Positions 24,760 to 33,779 are shown, counted from the first letter of the stretch. The stretch: 64,000 nt of DNA from an uncultured Eubacteriales bacterium (GCA_934462705.1 CAKSIH010000003.1:94979-158978); one strand, 5' to 3'. The notes: generated from the letters alone by a model not told the origin. Made by a program: numbers and translations.

Positions 24760-25332
24760 TTGATACTGGAAAAAATAGATGAGACTCGCTTATTAATAGG
24801 ATTGACCGGCGAGGATATGGATTTACTAGACTTGACGTTTAGTCAACTAAATTGGAAGGATGATTACTCAAGAGAAGTGATATGGAAATTACTTTCGCGA
24901 GCAAAAAAAGAAATAGGGTTTATGACAGATGATAAACAGTTGATGATAGAGGCAATACCTCAACAAGATGGCTGTTTTGTTTTAATAACGCTACTTGCAA
25001 AACTAAATAAAGAAAGAAAAATATTTAAAATAAAGGAAAACAAGAGACCTTATGTGTTTTTATTTAAATCATCAGAAAACTTAATACGTGCTATAGAAAG
25101 GCTTTATGACAATGAATGTAAATTTATAAGAAGCACGGTTTTAGAATATAATGAAAAGTATTATATAATTATATATGTACAAGGGTCCATGTCAACGAAG
25201 TTACAGGCAATAGTGAGTGAGTATGGAGAATTAGTAGGAAAGGACTTTATAGTAGCTGCTCAAGTAAGTGAGCAAGGAAAGATCATAGCGAAGAACAACG
25301 CTATTGAGAAGATAGGTAAGTTTTTTCGGTAA
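24760..25332 (+). CDS. MecA-like Clp adaptor protein
   Basis: About 190 residues with the two-part layout of MecA/YpbH adaptors, which deliver substrates to ClpCP. The N-terminus (ILEKIDETRLLIGLTGEDM then DYSREVIWKLLSRAKKEIGF) matches the MecA N-domain, and KQLMIEAIPQQDGCFVLIT is the strand pair after it. The C-domain contains YVFLFKSSENLIRAIERL and YYIIIYVQ. Start choice is uncertain: TTG 24760 gives a MecA-like first residue set and has GGGGG upstream; TTG 24745 and GTG 24751 are alternatives. It ends at a strong hairpin. Confidence 0.7.
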   Translation: MILEKIDETRLLIGLTGEDMDLLDLTFSQLNWKDDYSREVIWKLLSRAKKEIGFMTDDKQLMIEAIPQQDGCFVLITLLAKLNKERKIFKIKENKRPYVFLFKSSENLIRAIERLYDNECKFIRSTVLEYNEKYYIIIYVQGSMSTKLQAIVSEYGELVGKDFIVAAQVSEQGKIIAKNNAIEKIGKFFR

Positions 25333-25334
25333 AA

Positions 25335-25380
25335 AGGAAGATCCCTCGGCACGCGATATAGTGTGCCGAGGGATCTTCCT
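25335..25380. terminator. Long hairpin between mecA-like and ABC ATPase genes
   Basis: An 18-bp perfect stem (25335-25352 with 25363-25380; AGGAAGATCCCTCGGCAC) with the 10-nt loop GCGATATAGT. It starts 3 nt after the mecA-like stop and ends 15 nt before the convergent ABC gene stop. There is no T tract on either side, so if it terminates it does so by an unusual route. Confidence 0.6.
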
Positions 25381-25394
25381 ATAATAGGGTATAT

Positions 25395-26513
25395 TTATCT
25401 AGAAAGGTGCGCGATAGCTACACCGGAACTAGCATCGAAAAGGTGAATTTTTGAAGTATCAATAAACATATCAATAACGTCACCGGACTTAAAGTTGCAA
25501 GAAATATCGACCTTAGAAATAATATTGTTACCATTAACAGTAAGATATAAATATATATCAGATCCGATAAGTTCGGTCATATCGACAGTAGCTTTAAATT
25601 TTCCGATGTAGTTACTTGACAGATTATCAGGGGAGTATGAGAGATTTTCTGGCCTAACACCAATGACAATCGGTTTATTTTCATAAGGTTTAATATCGTC
25701 GGTGTTACACTTATCAGGCAAATTAAATTTAAACCCATTAGCTACGAGGGTAAAGTTTTCATTATCATGGGTGAGTGTTGCATCGATGAAATTCATTTGT
25801 GGAGATCCAATAAAGCTGGCAACAAACGTGTTGCACGGAAGTTTATATAAATTTTGAGGTGAATCAACCTGCTGGATTTGCCCATCTTTCATTACAACTA
25901 TTTTGTTCCCCATAGTCATGGCTTCAGTTTGGTCGTGTGTAACATAAATAAATGTAGTACCAAGTTTTTTGTGAAGTTTAGAAATTTCGGCCCTCATTTG
26001 AGAACGAAGTTTAGCATCGAGGTTAGAAAGCGGTTCATCAAGGAGGAAAACCTTAGGTTCCCTAACAATTGCGCGACCAAGAGCAACTCTTTGGCGTTGA
26101 CCACCCGAAAGAGCTTTAGGTTTTCTTGTAAGCAAGTGAGAAATATCTAAAAGCGTGGCAGCTTCTTCAACTCGCCTTTTTATTTCGTCTTTGTTAATTT
26201 TACGCAGTTTAAGGCCAAAAGCCATGTTATCAAAAACAGTCATGTGAGGGTAAAGAGCATAGTTTTGAAAAACCATAGCAATGTCCCTATCTTTTGGTGG
26301 AATATCATTTGAGAGAACGTCATCAATGTAAAGTTCTCCCCGAGAAATTTCTTCGAGGCCTGCAATCATTCTCAAGGTAGTCGATTTACCACAACCAGAA
26401 GGGCCAACCATGACGACAAAATCATTGTCATCTATATCAAGAGTAACATCTTTAACAACTTCAAGGTTTTCAGGAAATATTTTACAAACTTTATTTAAAA
26501 ATACCTTTGCCAA
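25395..26513 (-). CDS. Sugar-type ABC transporter ATP-binding protein (MsmK/UgpC-like)
   Basis: The 372-residue product is an ATPase of the carbohydrate CUT1 class. Walker A is GPSGCGKSTTLRMIAG, the Q-loop VFQNYALYPHMTVFDNMAFGL, the signature LSGGQRQRVALGRAIV, Walker B VFLLDEPLSNLDA and the H-loop THDQTEAM. After residue 240 comes the MalK-like regulatory domain (SPQNLYKLPCNTFVASFIGSP, then VIGVRPENL). TTG 26513 is chosen because GGGGAGG lies just upstream; the longer frame is AT-rich noise. No permease or binding protein genes are nearby, which fits the shared multi-transporter ATPases of Firmicutes. Confidence 0.92.
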   Translation of the reverse strand: MAKVFLNKVCKIFPENLEVVKDVTLDIDDNDFVVMVGPSGCGKSTTLRMIAGLEEISRGELYIDDVLSNDIPPKDRDIAMVFQNYALYPHMTVFDNMAFGLKLRKINKDEIKRRVEEAATLLDISHLLTRKPKALSGGQRQRVALGRAIVREPKVFLLDEPLSNLDAKLRSQMRAEISKLHKKLGTTFIYVTHDQTEAMTMGNKIVVMKDGQIQQVDSPQNLYKLPCNTFVASFIGSPQMNFIDATLTHDNENFTLVANGFKFNLPDKCNTDDIKPYENKPIVIGVRPENLSYSPDNLSSNYIGKFKATVDMTELIGSDIYLYLTVNGNNIISKVDISCNFKSGDVIDMFIDTSKIHLFDASSGVAIAHLSR

Positions 26514-26664
26514 TTTAAATACCTCCCCTTTAAAAATTGGAATACGAAGTATAAGAGTATGATAACAAATTTTAGCGCAAATAAAAAGATATTTTTTAAG
26601 TAAATAATAGAGAGATTTTTGTGCAATTAGTACATTTAAGGCGATTTGTGACAAATATAACTTA

Positions 26665-27147
26665 TCAATTACTTATAATTGGTTTTATAAACTTATCTTG
26701 ACCGGTGTGAAAGATATCTCCGGCAATAATTTTATTTTTGTAAATTAGAATATTAGCTTTAACCGGGGTATCGCAATCTTTATAGTTTAAAATTTGGTAT
26801 GTGTATTTTTGACATGCCTTCCCGGAGTATTTGCTAAGGTCAAACCCTTGTGTTTTTTGTATATCATTATATGCGCTGAAAGTTTCATTGAAGTTAGATG
26901 GAATAGTAACAGTGTTTTCTTCAATAGGATCGGAATTTACTTCCCAACCGCACTCTTTAAGAAAAAGTATCCTAGAGTTATTATCATTGGCAGAAATATT
27001 TAAAATATTATTGTCTTGAGAGCTATTTTCTTTTTTTGAAAACGAAAATAACATAAGCATTATGCAAACAACGGAAATAAAAATACATATAAGAGATTTT
27101 CTCAAATTTTTAAGTGAAACGATAAACATAATTTTATTTTTGAACAT
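26665..27147 (-). CDS. DUF4830-like membrane-anchored protein
   Basis: About 160 residues: a basic start, one transmembrane or uncleaved signal segment (SLICIFISVVCIMLMLFSF), a low-complexity Ser/Asn linker, and a C-terminal domain beginning FLKECGWEV and ending near ILIYKNKIIAGDIF. That domain order (FL--CGWEV, GFDLS-Y-G, Y-Y--LNY) resembles DUF4830. Start 27147 is preferred because GAAGGTGAG lies 8 nt upstream; ATG 27168 has no binding site. It has a leader with a terminator-like stem (27213-27333). Confidence 0.7.
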   Translation of the reverse strand: MFKNKIMFIVSLKNLRKSLICIFISVVCIMLMLFSFSKKENSSQDNNILNISANDNNSRILFLKECGWEVNSDPIEENTVTIPSNFNETFSAYNDIQKTQGFDLSKYSGKACQKYTYQILNYKDCDTPVKANILIYKNKIIAGDIFHTGQDKFIKPIISN

Positions 27148-27212
27148 ATTTTGAACACTCACCTTCATAAAAGCTTGTATATGAATAGATATGCATGATT
27201 TTTTGAGAAGAT

Positions 27213-27333
27213 GAAAAAAATAACCGCCCTCAATAAAGAAGACGGTTACATATTAAAGAAAAGGAATTCATGAGAATGAAAAAGGTAAAATCAATCTCAA
27301 GAACAATATATCATATAATTCTTTTTTTGTAAA
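27213..27333 (-). promoter_or_regulatory. Promoter plus terminator-like stem upstream of the DUF4830-like gene
   Basis: On the minus strand TTTACA (27333-27328), 17 nt and TATATT (27310-27305) form a promoter. About 60 nt later the sequence TAACCGTC (27248-27241) can pair with GGCGGTTA (27228-27221, one mismatch/wobble) and is followed by seven T (27220-27214). This is a full intrinsic terminator lying before the gene's start at 27147, so it is either an attenuator or the end of a roughly 85-nt small RNA. Confidence 0.55.
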
Positions 27334-27387
27334 TAGTTTTTTTAAAAATTTTTTGTAATGCTATATTATATATTGATAAAAACTTTC

Positions 27388-27416
27388 TTGACTTAAATGT
27401 ATTAGTGCTTTATAAT
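27388..27416 (+). promoter_or_regulatory. Promoter of greA
   Basis: TTGACT (27388-27393), a 17-nt spacer and TATAAT (27411-27416). Transcription would start near 27423, which excludes the upstream ATG codons and supports the greA start at 27463. Confidence 0.8.
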
Positions 27417-27462
27417 GTTTATGTTATTCAAAATCTTCATTCAAAGGTGGTTTGTGTATATT

Positions 27463-27936
27463 ATGATGAAACAGGTTCTGCTAACTGATGAAGGTCTAAA
27501 AAATCTTGAATCTGAGCTGGATGAGTTAAAAACTGTGAAGAGAAAAGAGATAGCTGAGAAAATTAAGGTTGCTTTGTCTTTTGGTGATTTATCTGAAAAT
27601 AGCGAGTACGATGAGGCCAAAAATGAACAGGCTATTGTTGAATCTAGAATCGCTGCCATTGAGGCTATGCTTAAAAATGTTAAAATAATAGATGAATCTG
27701 ATTTGCAAACCGACGTTATTAGTGTGGGGTCTAAGGTAAGGGTTCGTGATGTAGAGTTTGATGATGTTGCTGAGTATAAAATAGTGGGGTCGAGTGAAGC
27801 AGATCCGGTAAACGGGAAGATTTCAGATGAATCGCCTGTGGGCAAATGTTTAATTGGTCACAAGGTGGGGGAAAAAGTTGAGGTCGATACCCCAGATGGG
27901 TCTATGTTTTATGAAGTTTTGGAAATAATGAGGTAG
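27463..27936 (+). CDS. greA: Transcription elongation factor GreA
   Basis: The 157-residue product binds the RNA polymerase secondary channel and stimulates cleavage of backtracked RNA. The N-terminal coiled coil (LTDEGLKNLESELDELKTVKR) carries the tip acidic residues in GDLSENSEYDEAKNEQ, where the DxxE-type Asp and Glu sit. The C-terminal FKBP-like domain (VGSSEADP, KISDESPVGKCLIGHKVGE) is complete. ATG 27463 follows AAAGGTGG. Confidence 0.96.
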   Translation: MMKQVLLTDEGLKNLESELDELKTVKRKEIAEKIKVALSFGDLSENSEYDEAKNEQAIVESRIAAIEAMLKNVKIIDESDLQTDVISVGSKVRVRDVEFDDVAEYKIVGSSEADPVNGKISDESPVGKCLIGHKVGEKVEVDTPDGSMFYEVLEIMR

Positions 27937-28013
27937 TGGTCGTATGCAGGGCAGCGTGATTTTCACCTGCCCTTGCTGTTTTATTGATATTGTACAGCAT
28001 AACTCTGCTTGCA

Positions 28014-28093
28014 GCGGCGCGCCGCCGCAAAACTTTGTTTTGCAGTTAAATGCGGAGCATTTAATCACCTTTCAGGTGATGGCGGCGCGCCGC
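28014..28093. repeat. Three-armed palindromic repeat C (between greA and lysS)
   Basis: A 13-bp outer stem GCGGCGCGCCGCC (28014-28026) with GGCGGCGCGCCGC (28081-28093) encloses three triloop hairpins: GCAAAAC-TTT-GTTTTGC (28027-28043), TTAAATGC-GGA-GCATTTAA (28046-28064) and TCACCT-TTC-AGGTGA (28065-28079). The arm sequences differ from repeats B, D and E, yet the architecture is the same. It lies in the spacer of two same-strand genes and would be transcribed if greA reads through into lysS. Confidence 0.85.
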
Positions 28094-28135
28094 AGACTGC
28101 AGAAAAAGGAAAGACTTAAGAAAAGAGGAAAAAGA

Positions 28136-30094
28136 ATGAAAAAAAAGAACACTGTAAATGAGATGCAAGAATGCAAGGAGCAGGATTTAAATGAACTGTT
28201 GCAAATAAGGCGAGACAAATTAAAAGATTTACAAGCAGAAGGTAAAGATCCATTTAAGGTTACAAAGTGTAATAAAGATACAAATTGCGAGGAAATACGA
28301 AACAATTTTGAAAATCTTGAAAACAAAGACGTAGTAATAGCAGGAAGAATCATGAGCTGGAGAGACATGGGTAAGGCTGCGTTTATGGACATACACGACA
28401 GAACTGGCAAAATGCAAGTTTATATAAAGATAGACGATATAGGCAAAGAGGCGTATGAGGGTCTGTCGAAGTGGGATATAGGTGATATAGCAGCAGTAGA
28501 AGGATTTGTGTTTAAAACAAGAAGAGGCGAAATATCGATACACGCAAAGAAAATAAAATTATTATCAAAATCGCTAAGACCGTTACCGGACAAGTTTCAT
28601 GGACTGAGGGACACAGATTTAAGGTATCGTCAAAGATATGTAGATTTAATAGTAAATCCGGAAGTGAAGGAAACATTTATAAATCGGAGCAAAATAATAA
28701 AGGCGATACGCACATATTTGGATAATAGTGGTTACATAGAGGTTGAGACTCCGATACTAAACACGATACCCGGAGGAGCAGCTGCAAGGCCATTTTTGAC
28801 ACATCACAACACACTTGACATAGATTTATATTTAAGAATAGCGCCGGAACTATATTTAAAGCGATTGATAGTAGGCGGAATGGAGAAGGTCTATGAGATT
28901 GGCCGATTATTTAGAAACGAGGGAATGTCGGTAAAGCACAACCCGGAGTTTACAACTATCGAGCTGTATGAAGCATATGCAGATTATAATGACATGATGG
29001 ACCATGCTGAAAACATAATAAATGCAGCAGCAAAGGCTGTGTGCGGCAGTGAGGTTATTACATATCAGGGCGAGGATATAAATTTATCAAAGCCATTTAA
29101 GAGGATAACCATGATAGACGCAGTTAAAGAGGTTACAGGTGTAGATTTTGGAACTTTCATAGGTGACACGGAAAAGGCCAAAGATATAGCAAATCAGCTG
29201 GGACTGGAAGTTAAGGCTACAGACACATGGGGGAACATACTGAATACCGCCTTTGAAGAGAAGGTAGAGCAGACGCTTGTTCAGCCGACTTTTATTTGTG
29301 ATTACCCGGTAGAGGTATCGCCGCTGACGAAGAGGAAAAAGGACGTACCTGAGCTAGTTGAGCGTTTTGAACTATTTATAACACGAAGAGAGCTTGCAAA
29401 CGCATACACAGAACTTAATGATCCAATAGATCAAAGGGAAAGATTTAGGCATCAAATGGAGCTTCGAGACGCTGGGGACGATGAAGCAAACATGATAGAC
29501 GAAGATTTCTTGAATGCATTGGAGTACGGAATGGCGCCGACCGGGGGTCTTGGAATGGGAATAGACAGGCTTGTAATGCTTTTAACAGACAGCGCATCAA
29601 TACGAGATGTACTACTTTTCCCGACAATGAAGGCTTTAAATGGTGCAAATGCAAAAAGTGATGTGAAATCTACGGCTGGCGAAGCTGTTGAAGAAGCGCC
29701 GAAAAAAATTGAGCCGATTGATTTTTCGAAGGTTGAAATAGAACCATTATTTAAAGATTGCGTTGATTTTGAGATTTTTTGCAAGTCGGATTTTAGAGCT
29801 GTAAAGGTGCTTGAATGCGAAGCAGTTCCTAAATCAAAGAAGCTCTTAAAGTTTACCCTGGATGATGGCACAGATGAAAAAAGGACGATTTTAAGCGGCA
29901 TTCACGCATATTATGAGCCGGAAGAGCTGATTGGCAAGACCTGTATTGCGATTACCAATCTGCCGCCAAGATCAATAATGGGTATAGAATCTTGTGGTAT
30001 GCTAATTAGTGCAGTACACACTGAGGAAGGCGAAGAAAAACTTCATCTTCTAATGGTTGATGACCATATTCCAGCAGGTGCAAAGTTGTGTTAA
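28136..30094 (+). CDS. lysS: Lysyl-tRNA synthetase, class II, with fused C-terminal tRNA-binding domain
   Basis: This 652-residue protein charges tRNA-Lys. The OB-fold anticodon domain (VVIAGRIMSWRDMGKAAFMD) is followed by the class II core: motif 1 around VNPEVKETFINRSKIIKAIR, motif 2 FRNEGMSVKHNPEFTTIELY and motif 3 GLGMGIDRLVMLL. After about residue 530 comes a linker, then a roughly 105-residue EMAP/Trbp111-type domain (DFRAVKVLECEAVPKSKKLL, then SGIHAYYEPEELIGK and GIESCGMLISA) like that at the end of MetRS. Start 28136 follows AAAGAGGAAAAAG; the upstream frame runs through repeat C. Confidence 0.95.
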   Translation: MKKKNTVNEMQECKEQDLNELLQIRRDKLKDLQAEGKDPFKVTKCNKDTNCEEIRNNFENLENKDVVIAGRIMSWRDMGKAAFMDIHDRTGKMQVYIKIDDIGKEAYEGLSKWDIGDIAAVEGFVFKTRRGEISIHAKKIKLLSKSLRPLPDKFHGLRDTDLRYRQRYVDLIVNPEVKETFINRSKIIKAIRTYLDNSGYIEVETPILNTIPGGAAARPFLTHHNTLDIDLYLRIAPELYLKRLIVGGMEKVYEIGRLFRNEGMSVKHNPEFTTIELYEAYADYNDMMDHAENIINAAAKAVCGSEVITYQGEDINLSKPFKRITMIDAVKEVTGVDFGTFIGDTEKAKDIANQLGLEVKATDTWGNILNTAFEEKVEQTLVQPTFICDYPVEVSPLTKRKKDVPELVERFELFITRRELANAYTELNDPIDQRERFRHQMELRDAGDDEANMIDEDFLNALEYGMAPTGGLGMGIDRLVMLLTDSASIRDVLLFPTMKALNGANAKSDVKSTAGEAVEEAPKKIEPIDFSKVEIEPLFKDCVDFEIFCKSDFRAVKVLECEAVPKSKKLLKFTLDDGTDEKRTILSGIHAYYEPEELIGKTCIAITNLPPRSIMGIESCGMLISAVHTEEGEEKLHLLMVDDHIPAGAKLC

Positions 30095-30133
30095 AGCAAG
30101 ATTTTCACCTTGTTTCACAACAAAACAGAGAAA

Positions 30134-30763
30134 CTAGGTAAAAAATCTAACTATTGAAAGGACAATTAAAATAGCTCCCGAAAGCAGGGAAAAGTATTTC
30201 TCATCTATTAGAATGATAGATGAGAATTTTTTTGATAGAAAACATCCTGCCGATAGAAAAACAAATTGAAACAGGGCGGCAAAAGCAGGAAGAAGAAATG
30301 AATTTAAACCGGAAAGAGCGCTGCTAATACCAGAGCAAAGGGAGTCTATGGAAAGAGCGAGGCCTAGGTAAGCTGATTCTGTAACATCGATTTTTGAAGA
30401 TTTGTTAAAGTCACAAGATTCAGGGTCATCGATAATTTTTTTTGTAATTTTAAAGATGTTGTCTTTGCTACGGCAGACTCGTTTACTGTTGTTGGTGTTG
30501 TTTCTGAATCCCTTTATAATTGTAAAAAGCCCAAAAATAAAGAGCATGGCAGGGCCTAAAATTTTTGCTACTATATTTGGTACAATAAGTAGTATGGCGC
30601 TACCTAGAACTATGGACAGGCCAGTTATAATAAAGGAAATAATGGCAATAATAAGCTTAGAAGAGGTTGGAACAAATATTTTTCTAAACCCGTAGGAAAT
30701 TCCAATGACAAGCGCATCTAAACTGAGAGAAACAGCTAATAAAAGTATTTGAAAGTCAATCAT
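30134..30763 (-). CDS. ytaF: Sporulation-type membrane protein YtaF (MntP-like)
   Basis: A 209-residue protein with about six membrane segments and two DALVIGISYG/SIDSLCSGISS half motifs. The conserved Asp residues in LSLDALVIG and LSIDSLCSG mark the MntP/YtaF family: two homologous three-helix halves separated by a charged loop (residues 88-130). YtaF is linked to sporulation in Bacillus, while MntP exports manganese; the longer loop and the paired motifs fit YtaF better. Start 30763 follows AAAGAGGTG. It converges on lysS, with a shared inverted repeat at about 30099-30147. Confidence 0.82.
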   Translation of the reverse strand: MIDFQILLLAVSLSLDALVIGISYGFRKIFVPTSSKLIIAIISFIITGLSIVLGSAILLIVPNIVAKILGPAMLFIFGLFTIIKGFRNNTNNSKRVCRSKDNIFKITKKIIDDPESCDFNKSSKIDVTESAYLGLALSIDSLCSGISSALSGLNSFLLPAFAALFQFVFLSAGCFLSKKFSSIILIDEKYFSLLSGAILIVLSIVRFFT

Positions 30764-30959
30764 ATAAACACCTCTTTCGACTTTCATTAAGGAAAGTAAG
30801 CAACGGAAAAAGTAATTTTTTATTCAAAAAGTCGGGTGTGGCCATATGCCAAGGGTCAATATAATATATGCAAAGTAATAAATTTTGCTTTTGAGTAATA
30901 TAACTCGTCTTAATGCGAATATATTTACACAATGGACAAAAAATATTGGGGTTGATATA

Positions 30960-33587
30960 ATGAACTGGCATAATATGAGCGCAGAGCAAGTACTGAATCA
31001 CTTTAATGTTAAGAAAGAGGTTGGTTTAAATGCATCTGCAGTAAAGCAAAAGATTTCTCAGCACGGAAAAAATAAGCTAGTAGAAAAAAAGTCAAAAAGT
31101 TTAATTGTAAAGTTTTTAGCTCAATTTTCAGATTTTATGGTAATAATTCTGCTAATTGCTGCGGTGATATCGTTTTTCACGTCAATTTACGAGGGAAACA
31201 AAGATTACATAGATTCTATCATCATTTTGGTAATAGTAATAATGAATGCAACGGTAGGAGTAATACAAGAAAACAAGGCGGAAAAAGCAATAGAAGCTTT
31301 AAAGAAGTTGTCTTCACCGAAAGCAGCAGTTATAAGAAATGGCAGCGAGACTTTTGTAAATTCGGAGGACTTAGTACCGGGGGATATATTAATTTTAAAA
31401 ACCGGGGATTTGGTTCCGGCTGATGCAAGGCTTATAGAAAGCCACAACTTAAAAGTTGAGGAGTCATCGCTTACAGGAGAATCGGCAGCGGTTGAGAAAA
31501 ATGCAGATGCGAAGGTAAGAGAAAAGGAATCCATAGCAGACAGAACCAACATGGTTTTTTCTACAAGCACAATAACATCGGGAAACGGAGTGGCTGTTGT
31601 GGTGGAAACCGGCATGAACACTCAAGTGGGAAAAATTGCCGGAATGATAATAAAGGAGGAAGCTCCACTCACTCCGCTGCAAGTAAAATTGCAGAAGATA
31701 AGCAAACTTTTAGGGATAGTTGCAGTTTCAATTTGCTTTGTAATTTTTATTTTAGGCGTAATTCAAAAAGTAGAGCCGTTGGAAATGTTCATGATAGCAA
31801 TAAGCTTAGCGGTTGCAGCAATTCCTGAAGGATTGCCAGCAGTTGTAACTATTGTATTGGCGATGGGAATACGCCGAATGGCTGCAAATCGAGCGATTAT
31901 ACGCAAGTTGCCAGCAGTTGAAACGTTGGGCAGTGCAACGGTTATTTGCTCAGATAAAACAGGAACCCTTACCCAGAACAAAATGACTGTAACAACAGTT
32001 TGCACAAGCAGCGGCAGAGTGAGTTTAACTTCTGGGGAATCGGTTAAAATACTAAGTTTGAGTGCACTTTGCAACGATGCAAAACTCGAAGAGGTTAAGG
32101 GAAAAAGTGTTAAATTTATAGGCGAGGCAACAGAAAAAGCGCTTGTTCAGGCAGCATTTAATATTGGTAAAAATAAAAAAGACCTTGAAAAAACATATCC
32201 TAGGGTTGACGAAATACCGTTTGATTCATCAAGAAAGCTCATGACAACCATACACAAACTGGGGGGTGGCAAATATAGGTGCATAACAAAAGGTGCTCCA
32301 GATGTTCTTTTAAAGCTGTGTACCCAGTGCGACGGCGTGGCAATTACCAGCAGCAAGCAAAATAACATAATTAAGCTGAACAACAATATGGCCGCAGATG
32401 CTTTAAGGGTTTTGGCCATTGCTTATAAAGATATTGCCAAAATTCCAAAGAATAAAAAAGAGCTTGAATCAGGACTAAATTTTTGCGGACTTGTGGGTTT
32501 GATTGATCCACCCAGACCAACAGTGAGATTAGCAGTAAGCGAGTGTAAAAACGCCGGAATTAAACCTGTCATGATTACTGGAGATCATGTAATTACAGCA
32601 AAAGCAATAGCAAAAGATTTGGGAATAATGCAAGAAGGCGACCGAGCTATGACGGGAGTTGAACTTGAAAAGACGTCTCAGCAGGACCTTGAAAACAATA
32701 TATATAAATATTCAGTATTTGCAAGAGTTTCTCCGGAGCATAAAGTTAGAATTGTTAAGGCGTTTCAAAAAAGAGGCGAATCGGTAGCTATGACAGGTGA
32801 TGGCGTTAATGATGCACCGGCATTGAAAGTAGCTGACATAGGATGTGCAATGGGAATTACCGGAACTGATGTTGCAAAAAGCGCATCAGATATGATTATG
32901 ACCGACGATAATTTTGCTACCATTGTGGAGGCTGTGCGCCAAGGCAGAGGTATATTTGAAAATATAAAGAAAACAATTCATTTTTTGCTTTCGAGCAATA
33001 TAGGAGAGATAATAACAGTACTTACAGCGTTTTTACTAAGGCTGCCCTCACCACTTTTGGCAATTCAGCTTTTGTGGGTAAATCTCGTAACAGATTCTCT
33101 ACCAGCGTTAGCTTTGGGGGTTGAGCCGGTTGACAGGGAGATTATGACTCAAAAAGCAAGTAAAGATAAGACTAGTTTGTTTAGCAAAAATATGTGGAAA
33201 CGTATAGTGATGGAAGGCTGTTTTATTGGTGCAATTTCAATTTTAGCTTTTACAATAGGCAGAGTTTTTTTTGATACAACAATTACTCCGGTAATTGGCA
33301 GAACTATGGCTTTTGCTGTGCTTAGTTTATCACAGCTGGTGCATGCTTTTAATGTGAGAAATGAAAAATCAATTTTTAAGACTGATGTTTTTGGTAACAT
33401 AAAATTGGTATATTCAACCATAATTTGCGTTGTATTGCAGGTTGCTGTAATTTCATTGCCTACGCTGTCTTTAATGTTCAAGACCGCAAACTTAACTCCT
33501 GTTCAATGGCTTATAGTGGCACTGTTGTCGTTATCCCCGTTGGTTATAGTGGAACTTGAAAAATTTTTTTACTCAAAAGATAAATAG
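30960..33587 (+). CDS. Calcium-type P-type ATPase (P2)
   Basis: The 875-residue product is a cation-transporting P-type ATPase of the SERCA/PMCA class. It has the N-terminal cation ATPase domain (LNHFNVKKEVGL), the TGES loop in LTGESAAVE, the PEGLPA ion-binding motif in helix M4, the DKTGTLTQNKM phosphorylation site, KGAPDVLL in the nucleotide domain and TGDGVNDAPAL in the hinge. The C-terminal helices contain NLVTDSLPALALG. PEGLP and NLVTD-PA suggest Ca2+ rather than H+ or Na+. ATG 30960 is preferred; the binding site (GGGGTTG) is modest. It is divergent from ytaF. Confidence 0.92.
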   Translation: MNWHNMSAEQVLNHFNVKKEVGLNASAVKQKISQHGKNKLVEKKSKSLIVKFLAQFSDFMVIILLIAAVISFFTSIYEGNKDYIDSIIILVIVIMNATVGVIQENKAEKAIEALKKLSSPKAAVIRNGSETFVNSEDLVPGDILILKTGDLVPADARLIESHNLKVEESSLTGESAAVEKNADAKVREKESIADRTNMVFSTSTITSGNGVAVVVETGMNTQVGKIAGMIIKEEAPLTPLQVKLQKISKLLGIVAVSICFVIFILGVIQKVEPLEMFMIAISLAVAAIPEGLPAVVTIVLAMGIRRMAANRAIIRKLPAVETLGSATVICSDKTGTLTQNKMTVTTVCTSSGRVSLTSGESVKILSLSALCNDAKLEEVKGKSVKFIGEATEKALVQAAFNIGKNKKDLEKTYPRVDEIPFDSSRKLMTTIHKLGGGKYRCITKGAPDVLLKLCTQCDGVAITSSKQNNIIKLNNNMAADALRVLAIAYKDIAKIPKNKKELESGLNFCGLVGLIDPPRPTVRLAVSECKNAGIKPVMITGDHVITAKAIAKDLGIMQEGDRAMTGVELEKTSQQDLENNIYKYSVFARVSPEHKVRIVKAFQKRGESVAMTGDGVNDAPALKVADIGCAMGITGTDVAKSASDMIMTDDNFATIVEAVRQGRGIFENIKKTIHFLLSSNIGEIITVLTAFLLRLPSPLLAIQLLWVNLVTDSLPALALGVEPVDREIMTQKASKDKTSLFSKNMWKRIVMEGCFIGAISILAFTIGRVFFDTTITPVIGRTMAFAVLSLSQLVHAFNVRNEKSIFKTDVFGNIKLVYSTIICVVLQVAVISLPTLSLMFKTANLTPVQWLIVALLSLSPLVIVELEKFFYSKDK

Positions 33588-33627
33588 GTTTATATTGTTA
33601 TATTTCAAAAAATCTAAAAACTAGAAC

Positions 33628-33716
33628 GGCCGCGAGGCCGCAAGCTTCGCTTGCAAATGGTAAATGGATATACCATTTACCATTACCGCAGCTAAAAGCT
33701 GCGGGGCCTCGCGGCC
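33628..33716. repeat. Three-armed palindromic repeat D (after the P-type ATPase)
   Basis: Outer stem GGCCGCGAGGCC (33628-33639) with GGCCTCGCGGCC (33705-33716). Arms: GCAAGC-TTC-GCTTGC (33640-33654), AATGGTAAATGG-ATATA-CCATTTACCATT (33656-33684) and CCGCAGCT-AAA-AGCTGCGG (33686-33704). It has the same outer core and the same first and third arms as repeat B, in reverse orientation, with a longer middle arm. It lies 40 nt after the ATPase stop. Confidence 0.9.
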
Positions 33717-33750
33717 TGAGGGTGTTAGGTTGAGAAAGGGTGTAATTCAC

Positions 33751-33779
33751 TTGACAATAGCATAAATTTATCATACCAT
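33751..33779 (+). promoter_or_regulatory. Promoter of glyS
   Basis: TTGACA (33751-33756), a 17-nt spacer and TACCAT (33774-33779) form a sigma-A type promoter 40 nt before the glyS start. There is no T-box leader, as the space is too short. Confidence 0.7.
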
